Below, piece by piece: positions 55,017 through 63,546 of a stretch of 64,000 nt of DNA. The notes below the pieces were generated by a model that saw only the letters and a program-made list of their open reading frames with translations, ran no database searches and was not told the origin of the DNA. Position 1 is the stretch's first letter; every line of letters starts with the position of its first letter. The translations under genes and the position numbers were made by a program. The stretch is from Sphingomonadaceae bacterium (GTDB lineage: Bacteria > Pseudomonadota > Alphaproteobacteria > Sphingomonadales > Sphingomonadaceae): contig RFPL01000005.1 in the NCBI GenBank assembly GCA_009926135.1, positions 124,001 through 188,000 on the forward strand, written 5' to 3'.

Positions 55017-56261
55017 ATGGCCGTTGCCGTCTTCCACCCTGGAACCCAGCACAGCTGGCAGACCGCCTTGGCGCTGCAACAGCTGGGGCAGCTGGAATGG
55101 TACGCAACCTCGATCTTCCATCAGCCGGAACGCTGGCCCTATCGGCTGGAGCGCTATCTGCCAGAGCCGCTGGCGGGGCGGCTGCATGCTGAGTTCGGCC
55201 GCTTCGCCCATCCGGGCCTCGATCCCGCGTTGGTTCGAACCGGGGGCCTGGCCGAATGGGTTGAGCGGATTGCCAACCGGGCTGGGTGGCGACGGTTGGC
55301 GCAACGGATCGACGCGTTCGGCAATCGCCGTTTCGTGACGCAAATTGCCGCCGAGATCGCCTCGAACCGGGACTTTGCGCTGTGGGGCTACAATGGCAGT
55401 TCGCTGACCGCCTTCGAACTGGCCAGGCAGTACGGGCGCACCTGCATCCTTGACCGGACCATCGGCGATTACCGGGTCTTCAATGCGATGATGGACGACA
55501 TTGCCGACCGCTATGGCGATTGGTTCCTGCCCAGCGAGCGACGAGTCCAGCCGCCCCAGATCGAACAGGATACACGCGAATACGAGCTGGCTGACCGGAT
55601 CGTGGTAGGCAGCCCATTCGCCGCCCGGACGATCGACGATGCTTGCCAGGACGCCGCCATCACCCGCAAGGTCAGCGTCCTAAGATACTGCTACGACGAA
55701 CAGCTGTTTGGCAACCTGCCCACGCCTAAGCCAGGCGCGCCGGGCAAGCCCGTACGCTTCCTGTTCATGGGCTTGGTCATTCCCCGCAAGGGCATCCATC
55801 ACGTGCTCGAAGCGATTGCGCAGCTCCCGCGAGGCGCAGCCGAACTGACCATCGTGGGAGATCTGAAGATCCCGCCGAAGGTCTTCGCCCCCTATGCCGA
55901 CCGGGTGACCTATCGCCAGACCGTGCCCCGATCGGAAGTGCCAGCGATCATGGCTAGCCATGATGTCCTGCTGTTGCCGAGTTATTTCGAAGGGGCGGGA
56001 ATTGTGCTCTACGAAGCACTCGCCGCTGGCTGTGCGCTGATCCAGTCAAATCGCTGTGCCGATGCCGTTACTGCGGAGACTGGCCTGCTGCTGCCGGAAC
56101 TGAGCACTGACGCCCTGCTCGACGCGATGATCACCGCGATTGAGGACCGGTCACGGCTGGCGGGTTGGCGCGCTGCAGCACAGCAAGCCGCACGCGACTA
56201 CACCTTCGCTCGTTATCGCGACAATATCGCCGCGCTACTGGGCGATGCCCGCATTACCTAG
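55017..56261 (+). CDS. glycosyltransferase family 4 (group 1)
   Basis: 414 residues of GT-B fold. The N-terminus MAVAVFHPGTQHSWQTALAL and WGYNGSSLTAFELARQYGR fit the acceptor domain. The C-terminal donor domain has VRFLFMGLVIPRKGIHHVLE and LLLPSYFEGAGIVLYEALAA with the paired Glu of the family (near 320-335). It would add a sugar to the lipid-linked repeat unit. It is divergent from the phage-tail-like trio and converges with the polymerase gene with a 4-bp CTAG overlap. Confidence 0.9.
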   Translation: MAVAVFHPGTQHSWQTALALQQLGQLEWYATSIFHQPERWPYRLERYLPEPLAGRLHAEFGRFAHPGLDPALVRTGGLAEWVERIANRAGWRRLAQRIDAFGNRRFVTQIAAEIASNRDFALWGYNGSSLTAFELARQYGRTCILDRTIGDYRVFNAMMDDIADRYGDWFLPSERRVQPPQIEQDTREYELADRIVVGSPFAARTIDDACQDAAITRKVSVLRYCYDEQLFGNLPTPKPGAPGKPVRFLFMGLVIPRKGIHHVLEAIAQLPRGAAELTIVGDLKIPPKVFAPYADRVTYRQTVPRSEVPAIMASHDVLLLPSYFEGAGIVLYEALAAGCALIQSNRCADAVTAETGLLLPELSTDALLDAMITAIEDRSRLAGWRAAAQQAARDYTFARYRDNIAALLGDARIT

Positions 56262-57733
56262 GTTTCGCCGCTGCTCTGCTGCCTGAGGGCAAGCCGCCGC
56301 CGCCGTACTGCTAACGGCACGTCCTGATTGTCCGCGACCGGCCGCTCTGACGGCGCCGCTTCCATTCCGCGAGGCAAGAAAGCGCCGGATTTCTTGGACA
56401 GGATCATCCGCAACTGGCCCAGCGGTGGAATCCCCACACCACGGGCAGCAAAATGCCACAGTACGACGGGCGCTAGATAAAACAGGCATTGCCGGAACAC
56501 GGTAACAATCTGCCCGTCACGAAACGCCACGATGAGCACCGGCAGGAATGCCAGGTACGCCGCAACCTGAAAGGCGCTCTGTTCACCCTCGGCAAACCGC
56601 CGGTAGATCGAGCCGAGCGCCCAGCCCCAGAATCCGCACCAGATAATCACTCCCAACCAACCGAGCGCAAACCAACCCTCGCCCGGCAGGGACCGCGTCA
56701 TGCCCAGGGGCAAGCCGTAGTCGAACAGGTTGATGCGTTCGAATGGCGCGCCAATCGGCTTTTCCGGCCAGATCGCCCGCGGCACCGGTTCGGTGAAGAG
56801 TTGCAGTACCCCGTTGAAATACCCGTAGGTGCCAGAGCGCTGCGGGACGACGTAGACGAGGTATTCCATGAATTCGAGATTGGCGAAGTCCATGCCTTCC
56901 ATGAACCGCTCTTCGCGCTTGGCGGCGAAAATCTCGGAGGTCTGGTCGTCGCTGATGGCGCGGCGAATGGCTGCACCTCGGTCGTCACCAACGGCAGTAA
57001 AGATCGTCAGCAGCACTGGCGCGGCGATGAAGACCCAGACCGGCAAATTCTTGCGCTTGCGATCGTAGAGATAAAACAGGCCGAGGGTGATCATCGCGGT
57101 AATGAACGGGCCGCGCCCGCCAATGCCGAGACGATAGAGCGCGAACAACCCAAGCGGTACCAGCGAAATCAGCCGAAAGCGCATCAGCCAGGCCAGGATC
57201 GCCCCGATGCTGGCCAGTACCAGCTGCGCTTCGACAAGGTAGCCGCTGGTGCCCTCGTTATAGGCTTGCCCAGCGCGACCATCCCGGATCATGTTCGAAT
57301 AGGCCGAACCGGTTGTCAGGGCAGTGGTGTAGACCTCGTACAGCGAATAGAGCCCGATCGGCATCAGGAATGCCAGCACCCACCAAAACGTCGGCTTTAG
57401 CATCTCGCGCTCACCCAGCGCGACTCGATCGGTCTTGAACTGCATCGGCGCATTGCCGAACCACCAGCAGGCACTGACGAACACCAGCATCCCGATATTG
57501 GCCGCGACGAGCGCAGTCGCCTTGTCAGCGAGCGAGGGGGTGAACTGGTAGACCTGGTAAACCAGCCGGAAGTCCATGAAGTAGGACAGAACCGGCCGGA
57601 GCACGAAGACGATGCCGTGGAACGCCAGATAGAACGTCAGCGGGTGGAACACACTGAACAGCGGGCTGCGGACGTAGGTCACCCCGATCCAGAGGAAGCT
57701 GATAACTGCGAAGATCAAGGCAAGTTCGTACAC
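56258..57733 (-). CDS. oligosaccharide repeat-unit polymerase, Wzy-like membrane protein
   Basis: 491 residues with about 11-12 hydrophobic segments from the very N-terminus (LALIFAVISFLWIGVTYV). Between them lies a large polar loop (about 230-340: RRAISDDQTSEIFAAKREER; LFTEPVPRAIWPEKP). The LFTEPVPRAIWPEKPIG motif is typical of Wzy-type repeat polymerases. It should join undecaprenyl-linked repeat units in the periplasm. It differs clearly from the Wzy_C protein at 39.6 kb, so the locus has two polymerase/ligase-like proteins. The flippase gene ends 6 bp before its start on the same strand. Confidence 0.82.
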   Translation of the reverse strand: MYELALIFAVISFLWIGVTYVRSPLFSVFHPLTFYLAFHGIVFVLRPVLSYFMDFRLVYQVYQFTPSLADKATALVAANIGMLVFVSACWWFGNAPMQFKTDRVALGEREMLKPTFWWVLAFLMPIGLYSLYEVYTTALTTGSAYSNMIRDGRAGQAYNEGTSGYLVEAQLVLASIGAILAWLMRFRLISLVPLGLFALYRLGIGGRGPFITAMITLGLFYLYDRKRKNLPVWVFIAAPVLLTIFTAVGDDRGAAIRRAISDDQTSEIFAAKREERFMEGMDFANLEFMEYLVYVVPQRSGTYGYFNGVLQLFTEPVPRAIWPEKPIGAPFERINLFDYGLPLGMTRSLPGEGWFALGWLGVIIWCGFWGWALGSIYRRFAEGEQSAFQVAAYLAFLPVLIVAFRDGQIVTVFRQCLFYLAPVVLWHFAARGVGIPPLGQLRMILSKKSGAFLPRGMEAAPSERPVADNQDVPLAVRRRRLALRQQSSGET

Positions 57734-57739
57734 GGCGCC

Positions 57740-59011
57740 TCACACTCCCGATGGCGCGGCACGCGCCGGCCGGATCTCACCAGCCAAGTGGGCGGAACGC
57801 AATTCCAGCATCAGCGCGATCACTGTACCGATCGAAAAGCCGCAGTAAAACAGATAGGCTCCGGCTGCCGTGTGCACGGGAATGAAACCCGGCGCCACGC
57901 CGATCCAGGCCAGCCCGAAAACGATCCGCACCCAACCCCAGCGGTTCCAGCCGCGATGTGAGATCAAGCTGACCGCCACCTCGATCGCACTGACAACCGC
58001 CACCATGCCGGCACATACCAGCAGCGGCCAGGTCTGGCCGGCATAGGCAGGTCCGATGAAGAACAGCAGGGCCTGCGGCGCGGCCAGGGCAATTGCAAAC
58101 AGGCCAATGCCCGGCACAGCCCCGATCAGGACATAGCCCAGCACGCGCTTCGCAACGCCTTCCGTCACTTTGGCGAAGTGCGGCACAAAGTAGGCCAGGA
58201 TCACAGCGTTGAACGGCGCGAGCAACTGGGCAATCCGGGCGAGCGCGCCATAGGTTGCAAGTTCGATCCCGCCGCCGTTCTGCGTCAGGTAAAAGATCGT
58301 TGCCTGCGTCTGCAGGGCGACGAAAAGATCGACCGGAATCTGGCGCAGCGCCACTTTTTGCACAGTGCCGACCAGCTCGGCCGGGGCGCGGCGGCGCTGC
58401 CCGTCGAGTGCCTGACTGACCCAATGGCGCATTGCCGGGATCCGGGCCGCAGACTGGAACAGGCTGGTGGCCAGCGCCGCCAGCATGGAAACCGCACCGG
58501 CCAGCCGCAGCCCTCCAATCAGCGCCAGCCGCGCCCAGGCAATGCCGCTGTCGAGTGCCTGAACGCGCGGGGCCTTGCGATCGAAGTAAAGCACCTGATC
58601 GATCACTGCGCCGTATGTGTCAGCCAGCCAGATCGCGAACAGGATCGCCAGGACCGCCGGGATCAGCAGTCCGGATGCTCCGGCCCGGTCCAGCAGGAAC
58701 CAGGCCAGCGCAAGGATCGGGGGCATGGTCAGCGCCGAGACCAGCAAGCGCACCCGCATTGCGGCATCGACTGCTTCCGCCGCCGCCTCGCGATCGGGCC
58801 AGGCCTTGGCCAGCAAGGCTGCCAGACCCAACCGGACCCCGCCGCGGGTCAACAGCGTGATCGCGCCGATTACGGTGACGGCAATGGTGTAGAGTGCATA
58901 GTCTTCCACCGGCATCCATCGCACCAGCAGCAGCCCGGCGACCGCCGCGGCAGCCTGCGCAGTCACGGCGCTCGCGAGGAAAGACCCCACGTTTGCTGGC
59001 GAAAATCTCAT
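57740..59011 (-). CDS. polysaccharide flippase, Wzx/MOP-superfamily type
   Basis: 423 residues from the ATG at 59011 (MRFSPANVGSFLASAVTAQA); the frame is open further upstream, but that extension is polar, opposite the next glycosyltransferase, and not supported. About 12 hydrophobic segments are visible (AAAAVAGLLLVRWMPVEDYA; FNAVILAYFVPHFAKVTEG). The arrangement and the neighbouring polymerase point to Wzx, which flips undecaprenyl-linked repeat units across the inner membrane. Sequence divergence within this family is high, so the assignment depends partly on context. Confidence 0.82.
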   Translation of the reverse strand: MRFSPANVGSFLASAVTAQAAAAVAGLLLVRWMPVEDYALYTIAVTVIGAITLLTRGGVRLGLAALLAKAWPDREAAAEAVDAAMRVRLLVSALTMPPILALAWFLLDRAGASGLLIPAVLAILFAIWLADTYGAVIDQVLYFDRKAPRVQALDSGIAWARLALIGGLRLAGAVSMLAALATSLFQSAARIPAMRHWVSQALDGQRRRAPAELVGTVQKVALRQIPVDLFVALQTQATIFYLTQNGGGIELATYGALARIAQLLAPFNAVILAYFVPHFAKVTEGVAKRVLGYVLIGAVPGIGLFAIALAAPQALLFFIGPAYAGQTWPLLVCAGMVAVVSAIEVAVSLISHRGWNRWGWVRIVFGLAWIGVAPGFIPVHTAAGAYLFYCGFSIGTVIALMLELRSAHLAGEIRPARAAPSGV

Positions 59012-59089
59012 GACCACCCCAATCGGTCGCCGCTGGCCGCGGCAACCGGGCTCTGCTAGCAGCGGAAAACCCTTAGGAAAATGGGTCTG

Positions 59090-60115
59090 ATGCGAATTCA
59101 CGTTTACAGCCGCAGCTTTGCCCCGGCGATCGGCGGTATGGAAAAACTGATTGAAGTGCTGGCCGGCGAATTCATCCGCCAGGGACACGAAGTCGTCGTC
59201 GTCACCGAAACCCCAGGCGAGGCGGACCTGCCCTATCCGGTAATTCGCCAACCTGGTCTGCTCGACTACTATCGCGCCGCGCGTGATGCCGACGTCATCC
59301 TGAGCGCGCCACTAAGCCTGCGCCGCTACCCAGCCCAGGCCCTGAGCCGGACTCCGCTGTGCATTGCACATCCGGTACCATTCCCTTCGTCCGGACGGCA
59401 GCGGCTGGCCGGGCAGATCAAATCGCTGGTCTCACGGCACGTCGTCAACATCGTGCCCAGCACCTACATGGCCGGGCACTTCCCGGCCCCGGTCGTGATC
59501 TATAATCCATTCGATCCCAATGCCCTGGCCCCTAAAACCGTCGACCAAGACCGCAGCAATGTGATTTTCGTTGGTCGTCTCGTTCCTGAAAAAGGTGGTA
59601 ACTTGCTGTTAGAGGCATTTGCCCGTGCCCGAGCGGCCAATGGCGCCCGGCTGACTGTCGTGGGCGATGGTCCGCAGCGGGCGGCTTTAGAGTTCCAGGC
59701 AGATCGACTTGGCATTGCTGACCGGGTCCGGTTCACCGGACCGCTTCGGGGCAGCGAAGTCTGGGCGCAGATGCGTTCGCACCGGATCATGGTCGTCCCC
59801 AGCACCTGGGAAGAGCCCTTCGGTATCGTGGCGCTGGAAGGACTGGCCTGCGGCTGCCGAATGATCGTCGCAGAAAGCGGCGGCTTGCCCGAAGCGGTCG
59901 GACCGCTTGCGCTAAGTTTCGCACGCGGCGATGTGGCGGGGTTGGCGGACTGTCTCGATCGCGCGCTTTCGCCCGACGACCAGCTCCCGTCGGATGAGGC
60001 GGTCACGGCGCATCTTGCACAGTTCCAGCCACAACGGATCGCCGCCCAGTACCTCGCGATACTGGAAGCGGCAGCCAGACTGGGCCGCCTTGCCGCCGCA
60101 TCGGAACCTATGTAG
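59090..60115 (+). CDS. glycosyltransferase family 4 (group 1)
   Basis: 341 residues from the ATG at 59090 (MRIHVYSRSFAPAIGGMEKL). An ATG at 59081 would add three residues, but AGGA (59075-59078) is then only two bases away, against eleven for 59090. GT-B signatures: FAPAIGGMEKLIEVLAGEF at the N-terminus, VIFVGRLVPEKGGNLLLEAF and VPSTWEEPFGIVALEGLACG in the donor domain with paired Glu. It adds a sugar in repeat-unit assembly. A methyltransferase gene follows by 18 bp on the same strand. Confidence 0.9.
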   Translation: MRIHVYSRSFAPAIGGMEKLIEVLAGEFIRQGHEVVVVTETPGEADLPYPVIRQPGLLDYYRAARDADVILSAPLSLRRYPAQALSRTPLCIAHPVPFPSSGRQRLAGQIKSLVSRHVVNIVPSTYMAGHFPAPVVIYNPFDPNALAPKTVDQDRSNVIFVGRLVPEKGGNLLLEAFARARAANGARLTVVGDGPQRAALEFQADRLGIADRVRFTGPLRGSEVWAQMRSHRIMVVPSTWEEPFGIVALEGLACGCRMIVAESGGLPEAVGPLALSFARGDVAGLADCLDRALSPDDQLPSDEAVTAHLAQFQPQRIAAQYLAILEAAARLGRLAAASEPM

Positions 60116-60133
60116 TTCCCCGAGCTAGGGTCA

Positions 60134-60811
60134 ATGCAGGGCGGATGCGCAATTTCCATGGTCGATGAAGTGCTGGTCGAGCGCACACTGGGCGGACTGC
60201 ATGATACGCTGGTCAATCGCCTGCCCAAACTGGACCGAATTGCCCCGATACTTGATATCGGCTGCGGCACCGGAGCCTGGCTGCACCGGTTGGGCGGCAT
60301 GGGTTTCACAAATCTGCACGGGATCGACCTCGACACTGCCGCCTTTGCGACAGACCGGGCTACGGCCACTTTCGCCAATCTCGATTATGACGACCTGGGC
60401 CTCGACGGGCGTAAGTTCGACCTGATCACTGCCATCGAACTGATCGAGCATCTTGAGAACCCAGGGCGGTTGTTCCACCACGTCGCGCGGCACCTCGCGG
60501 ACGATGGCCTGTTCCTCGTGACCACGCCAAACATTCATTCCGCGCTTTGTCGGATGCGGTTTTTCCTGACCGGCAATCTCAAACAGTTCGATGCCAAGGG
60601 CGATCCGACCCACATCTACCCGGTGCTGCTGACAGCGCTGGAGCGGGTGCTGCCGCGCCATGGCCTGACCATCGCGGAGCAGTGGCATTTTCCGGAGGGA
60701 GCAAGCGTCTCCTCACGCCTGTCGACCCGCTTGCTGGCCCGGGCGGCGCGGCTGATCGTCCCCGATCCGCATCCGGGCGACATCCTGTGCCTGGCGATCA
60801 GAAAGGCCTGA
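60134..60811 (+). CDS. class I SAM-dependent methyltransferase
   Basis: 225 residues. Motif I is ILDIGCGTGAWLHRLGGMG (near 40-58), then GIDLDTAAF, FDLITAIELIEHLENPGRLF and GLFLVTTPNIHSALCRMRFF, a Methyltransf_11/23-type enzyme. The last gene of the polysaccharide locus on this strand, it may methylate a sugar or lipid-linked intermediate. An alternative ATG at 60158 would shorten it by eight residues. It converges with the 3-hydroxybutyryl-CoA dehydrogenase gene with 10 bp between. Confidence 0.87.
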   Translation: MQGGCAISMVDEVLVERTLGGLHDTLVNRLPKLDRIAPILDIGCGTGAWLHRLGGMGFTNLHGIDLDTAAFATDRATATFANLDYDDLGLDGRKFDLITAIELIEHLENPGRLFHHVARHLADDGLFLVTTPNIHSALCRMRFFLTGNLKQFDAKGDPTHIYPVLLTALERVLPRHGLTIAEQWHFPEGASVSSRLSTRLLARAARLIVPDPHPGDILCLAIRKA

Positions 60812-60821
60812 TGGAAGCCGC

Positions 60822-61691
60822 CTAGCGCGTCGGCACGGGCGCTTCACCCGTATAGTCGTAGAAGCCGCGGCCGGTCTTCCGGCCAAGCCAACCGGCCTCG
60901 ACATATTTAACCAGTAGCGGCGCGGGCCGATATTTGCTGTCGCCCGTGGTGTTGTAGAGCACCTTGACGATGTCGAGGCAGGTATCGAGACCCACGAAGT
61001 CGGCCAATTCCAGCGGCCCCATCGGGTGGTTCAGACCCAGTCGGCAGCCCTTGTCGATGTCCGGAATGCTGGCCGTGCCCTGGCCCAGCACGAAGACCGC
61101 CTCATTGATCATTGGCAGCAGGATGCGATTGACCACGAAGCCAGGTTCATCCTCGGCCAGTACCACCTGCTTGGACAGGCCCTCGGCAAAGGCGCGGGTG
61201 CGGGCAACGGTTTCCTTGGAAGTAGCGAGGCCCGGGATCACCTCGATCAGGCCCATCACCGGGACGGGATTGAAGAAGTGCAGGCCGATGAAACGCGCCG
61301 GATCGGGCGAACTCACCGCCATGCGGGTGATCGGGATCGAGCTGGTGTTCGATGCCATGATGGCACCGGCACCCAGCACTTTACCGGCTTCGGCGAAGAT
61401 GCGGTGCTTGATCTCTTCCTTTTCGGTAGCCGCCTCGATGATCAGGTCGGCTTCGATCATCGGCGCATAGTCGGGCACGGCGGTAATCCGGCCGAGCGCG
61501 GCGGTGGCTTCATCGGGGGTGATCTTGCCGCGCCCAACCAGCTTGCCCAGCGCCTGGTCGATCTTGCTGCGGCCGCCTTCGGCGCGGGCCAGGTCAACGT
61601 CGGCCAGCAGCACCTTGATGCCGAACTGTGCAACGGTCTGGGCAATCCCCGTGCCCATCTGCCCTGCACCGATCACCGCAACTGTCCGCAT
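60822..61691 (-). CDS. 3-hydroxybutyryl-CoA dehydrogenase
   Basis: 289 residues from the ATG at 61691, with GAAGGGAA six bases upstream. The NAD-binding motif [18 protein letters not shown] is at the N-terminus. [12 protein letters not shown] and [17 protein letters not shown] supply the catalytic Ser and His, and [20 protein letters not shown] and [16 protein letters not shown] the C-terminal domain. The enzyme oxidises (S)-3-hydroxybutyryl-CoA in butyrate or fatty-acid metabolism. It is the last gene of a minus-strand run after the PduO-type gene (71 bp gap). Confidence 0.93.
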   Translation of the reverse strand: MRTVAVIGAGQMGTGIAQTVAQFGIKVLLADVDLARAEGGRSKIDQALGKLVGRGKITPDEATAALGRITAVPDYAPMIEADLIIEAATEKEEIKHRIFAEAGKVLGAGAIMASNTSSIPITRMAVSSPDPARFIGLHFFNPVPVMGLIEVIPGLATSKETVARTRAFAEGLSKQVVLAEDEPGFVVNRILLPMINEAVFVLGQGTASIPDIDKGCRLGLNHPMGPLELADFVGLDTCLDIVKVLYNTTGDSKYRPAPLLVKYVEAGWLGRKTGRGFYDYTGEAPVPTR

Positions 61692-61762
61692 CGAAATTTC
61701 CCTTCGCATATGCAGCAAAGGGCGCTGCCTAGCGACGGCGCGGGAGCTTGGCTAGCGGCAAT

Positions 61763-62335
61763 TTAGCGGTGCTGGCCGGGGACCCAGAGCACGTCGCCTG
61801 CGCCGCCACCATTCAGCGCGCGGGCCAGGACAAAGAGGTAGTCCGACAGGCGATTGAGATAGGCCAGAGTCGCAGGATTGACCGGTTCGCCGGCAGCCAG
61901 CGCCGTTGCCGCGCGCTCGGCCCGGCGCACGGTTGCGCGGGCGAGGTGGACGCGGGCAGCGGCTTCGGTTCCGCCGGGCAGGATAAAGCTGGTCAGCGGG
62001 GTCAGCGCTTCATTCAATGCGTCGATCTGCAGTTCGAGCCATTCGGCCTGAGCGGGTACGATCCGCAGCACCATTTCGGACGGGGCGAAATCCTGCCCCG
62101 GAGTGGCCAGGTCCGCACCAAGATCGAACAGGTCGTTTTGGATCCGGGTAAGGACGGCACCATGCGGCTCAACCCCGCCCGGTGCGGCCACGGCGAAGCC
62201 GATCAGGCTGTTGGCTTCATCCACCGCACCGATCGCTTCCATGCGGGCATCGTGCTTGGCCCGGCGCGTGCCATCGACCAGACCGGTGGTCCCGTCATCG
62301 CCGGTGCGGGTGTAGATCTTGTTCAGCTTGACCAA
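61763..62335 (-). CDS. cob(I)alamin adenosyltransferase, PduO type
   Basis: 190 residues. The N-terminal ATP-binding motif KIYTRTGDDGTTGLVDGTRR (residues 6-25) is diagnostic for the PduO family, with DEANSLIGFA, QNDLFDLGADLATP and TVRRAERAA in the helical bundle. It transfers the adenosyl group of ATP to cob(I)alamin to form coenzyme B12. I see no cobalamin riboswitch upstream. It lies 19 bp after the HIG1-type gene. Confidence 0.92.
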   Translation of the reverse strand: MVKLNKIYTRTGDDGTTGLVDGTRRAKHDARMEAIGAVDEANSLIGFAVAAPGGVEPHGAVLTRIQNDLFDLGADLATPGQDFAPSEMVLRIVPAQAEWLELQIDALNEALTPLTSFILPGGTEAAARVHLARATVRRAERAATALAAGEPVNPATLAYLNRLSDYLFVLARALNGGGAGDVLWVPGQHR

Positions 62336-62354
62336 GGTTCGGTCAGTCTGCCGT

Positions 62355-62585
62355 TCAGCGGCTGGCGAAGAGCAGAATAGCCACGATCACGATCGCGATC
62401 CCCTGGTAAAGGATGCGGGCGTACATCATCTTGTTCTGCCGTAGCTGCATTTCGCTGGGCCCGGCGCTCTCGGGACGCTCAAGGTCTTCACGCGTGCTTT
62501 GCATGAAGGCCGCAATGCCTTTGACGAGGCTGATCACGACCAGCACCATCATGATAACGAGAACGGGAATCAGGACATAGCTCAT
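62355..62585 (-). CDS. HIG1-domain twin-transmembrane protein
   Basis: 76 residues from the ATG at 62585. Two hydrophobic segments (residues about 4-24 and 55-73) flank a short polar loop containing QSTREDLERPES and MQLRQNKMMYARILYQG, as in small bacterial HIG1/hypoxia-induced family proteins. It is in the inner membrane; a link with respiratory complexes is known for eukaryotic relatives but not shown here. The start overlaps the stop of gluQ by 4 bp. Confidence 0.82.
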   Translation of the reverse strand: MSYVLIPVLVIMMVLVVISLVKGIAAFMQSTREDLERPESAGPSEMQLRQNKMMYARILYQGIAIVIVAILLFASR

Positions 62586-63427
62586 GCCATGTTCCCTACG
62601 CCTGGCCCAAGCCAAAGGCCAGTAGGCAATTGGTCCATGCGCAGCGCAGCCGCCACGGCCCGTCCGTCTTCGCCGGCGCGACGCAGGTCGGCCAGCGCCG
62701 CCGAGCCGCGCCGCTTGGCAAGCTTGCGCCCGTCTGACTCGCAGATCAGCAGGTGATGGTGCCAGGTTGGCACCGGCAGACCGAGCAGCGCCTGCAGCAG
62801 GCGGTGGACATGCGTGGCCGCAAACAGGTCCTGACCACGGGTCACCAGCGACACGCCATCGGCTGCATCATCCAGAGTGGCGGCCAGGTGGTAACTGGCC
62901 GGAGCCTCCTTGCGCAGCAGGACCACATCGCAAAACTGGCCGGGCGCCCCGACTTGAGGGCCCGTCAATTCGTCAACCCACTGCAGCGGCCCCGCCAGGG
63001 CGGCGGCCTTGGCCATATCCAGGCGCCATGCGGCACCGGCTGGGTCGACGTCCCGGCCCCGGCAGGTTCCGGGATAGACCGGACCATCCGGACCAAGCCG
63101 GCTCGACATGGCCAGCACCTCGGCACGCGTGCATTGGCAAGGATAGAGCAGGCCCAGCGCCTTCAACCGTTCGCCTGCCGCGACATAGCTATCGAGACGG
63201 CTGGACTGGAATACCACTGGCCCATCCCAGGCAAGGCCCAGCCATTCAAGGTCAGCGAGGATTCCCGGCACCAACTCGGGCCGGCTACGAGTACCGTCGA
63301 TGTCCTCGATCCGCAGCAGGAACTCACCGCCGCGCACCCGCGCCAGATCATGCGCCACGATCGCCGCATAAGCATGGCCCAGGTGGAGTTGGCCGTTGGG
63401 GCTTGGGGCGAAGCGGGTGCGGATCAC
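62582..63427 (-). CDS. gluQ: glutamyl-Q tRNA(Asp) synthetase
   Basis: 281 residues from the GTG at 63427 (AGAGGA just upstream), matching the family start (IRTRFAPSPNGQLHLGHAYA). It is a truncated GluRS-like enzyme that attaches glutamate to queuosine in tRNA-Asp. The HIGH-type motif is HLGH, the KMSKS equivalent is GRKLAKRRGSAAL, and the zinc site CxCx(n)Yx(n)C is visible as YPCQCTRAE and PVYPGTCRG. No anticodon-binding domain is present, as expected. The frame is open upstream to 63517, but that part has no family match. First gene of the four-gene minus-strand operon. Confidence 0.92.
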   Translation of the reverse strand: MIRTRFAPSPNGQLHLGHAYAAIVAHDLARVRGGEFLLRIEDIDGTRSRPELVPGILADLEWLGLAWDGPVVFQSSRLDSYVAAGERLKALGLLYPCQCTRAEVLAMSSRLGPDGPVYPGTCRGRDVDPAGAAWRLDMAKAAALAGPLQWVDELTGPQVGAPGQFCDVVLLRKEAPASYHLAATLDDAADGVSLVTRGQDLFAATHVHRLLQALLGLPVPTWHHHLLICESDGRKLAKRRGSAALADLRRAGEDGRAVAAALRMDQLPTGLWLGPGVGNMA

Positions 63428-63546
63428 GCCGTCCTCTTGACTGTGGATTGTGCCGCGAAGCAAGACTTGACGGAGCAATCCGCACCATGTTCTCTTGCCG
63501 GTATGGATTGTAGCCAAACCGTCATGTCGGGTTGTTACCAGGAGCC

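Noticed and set aside
61691..63427. Cobalamin riboswitch upstream of the PduO-type gene
   Set aside because: The gap before the gene is only 19 bp and no B12-box-like sequence is visible near the operon start.
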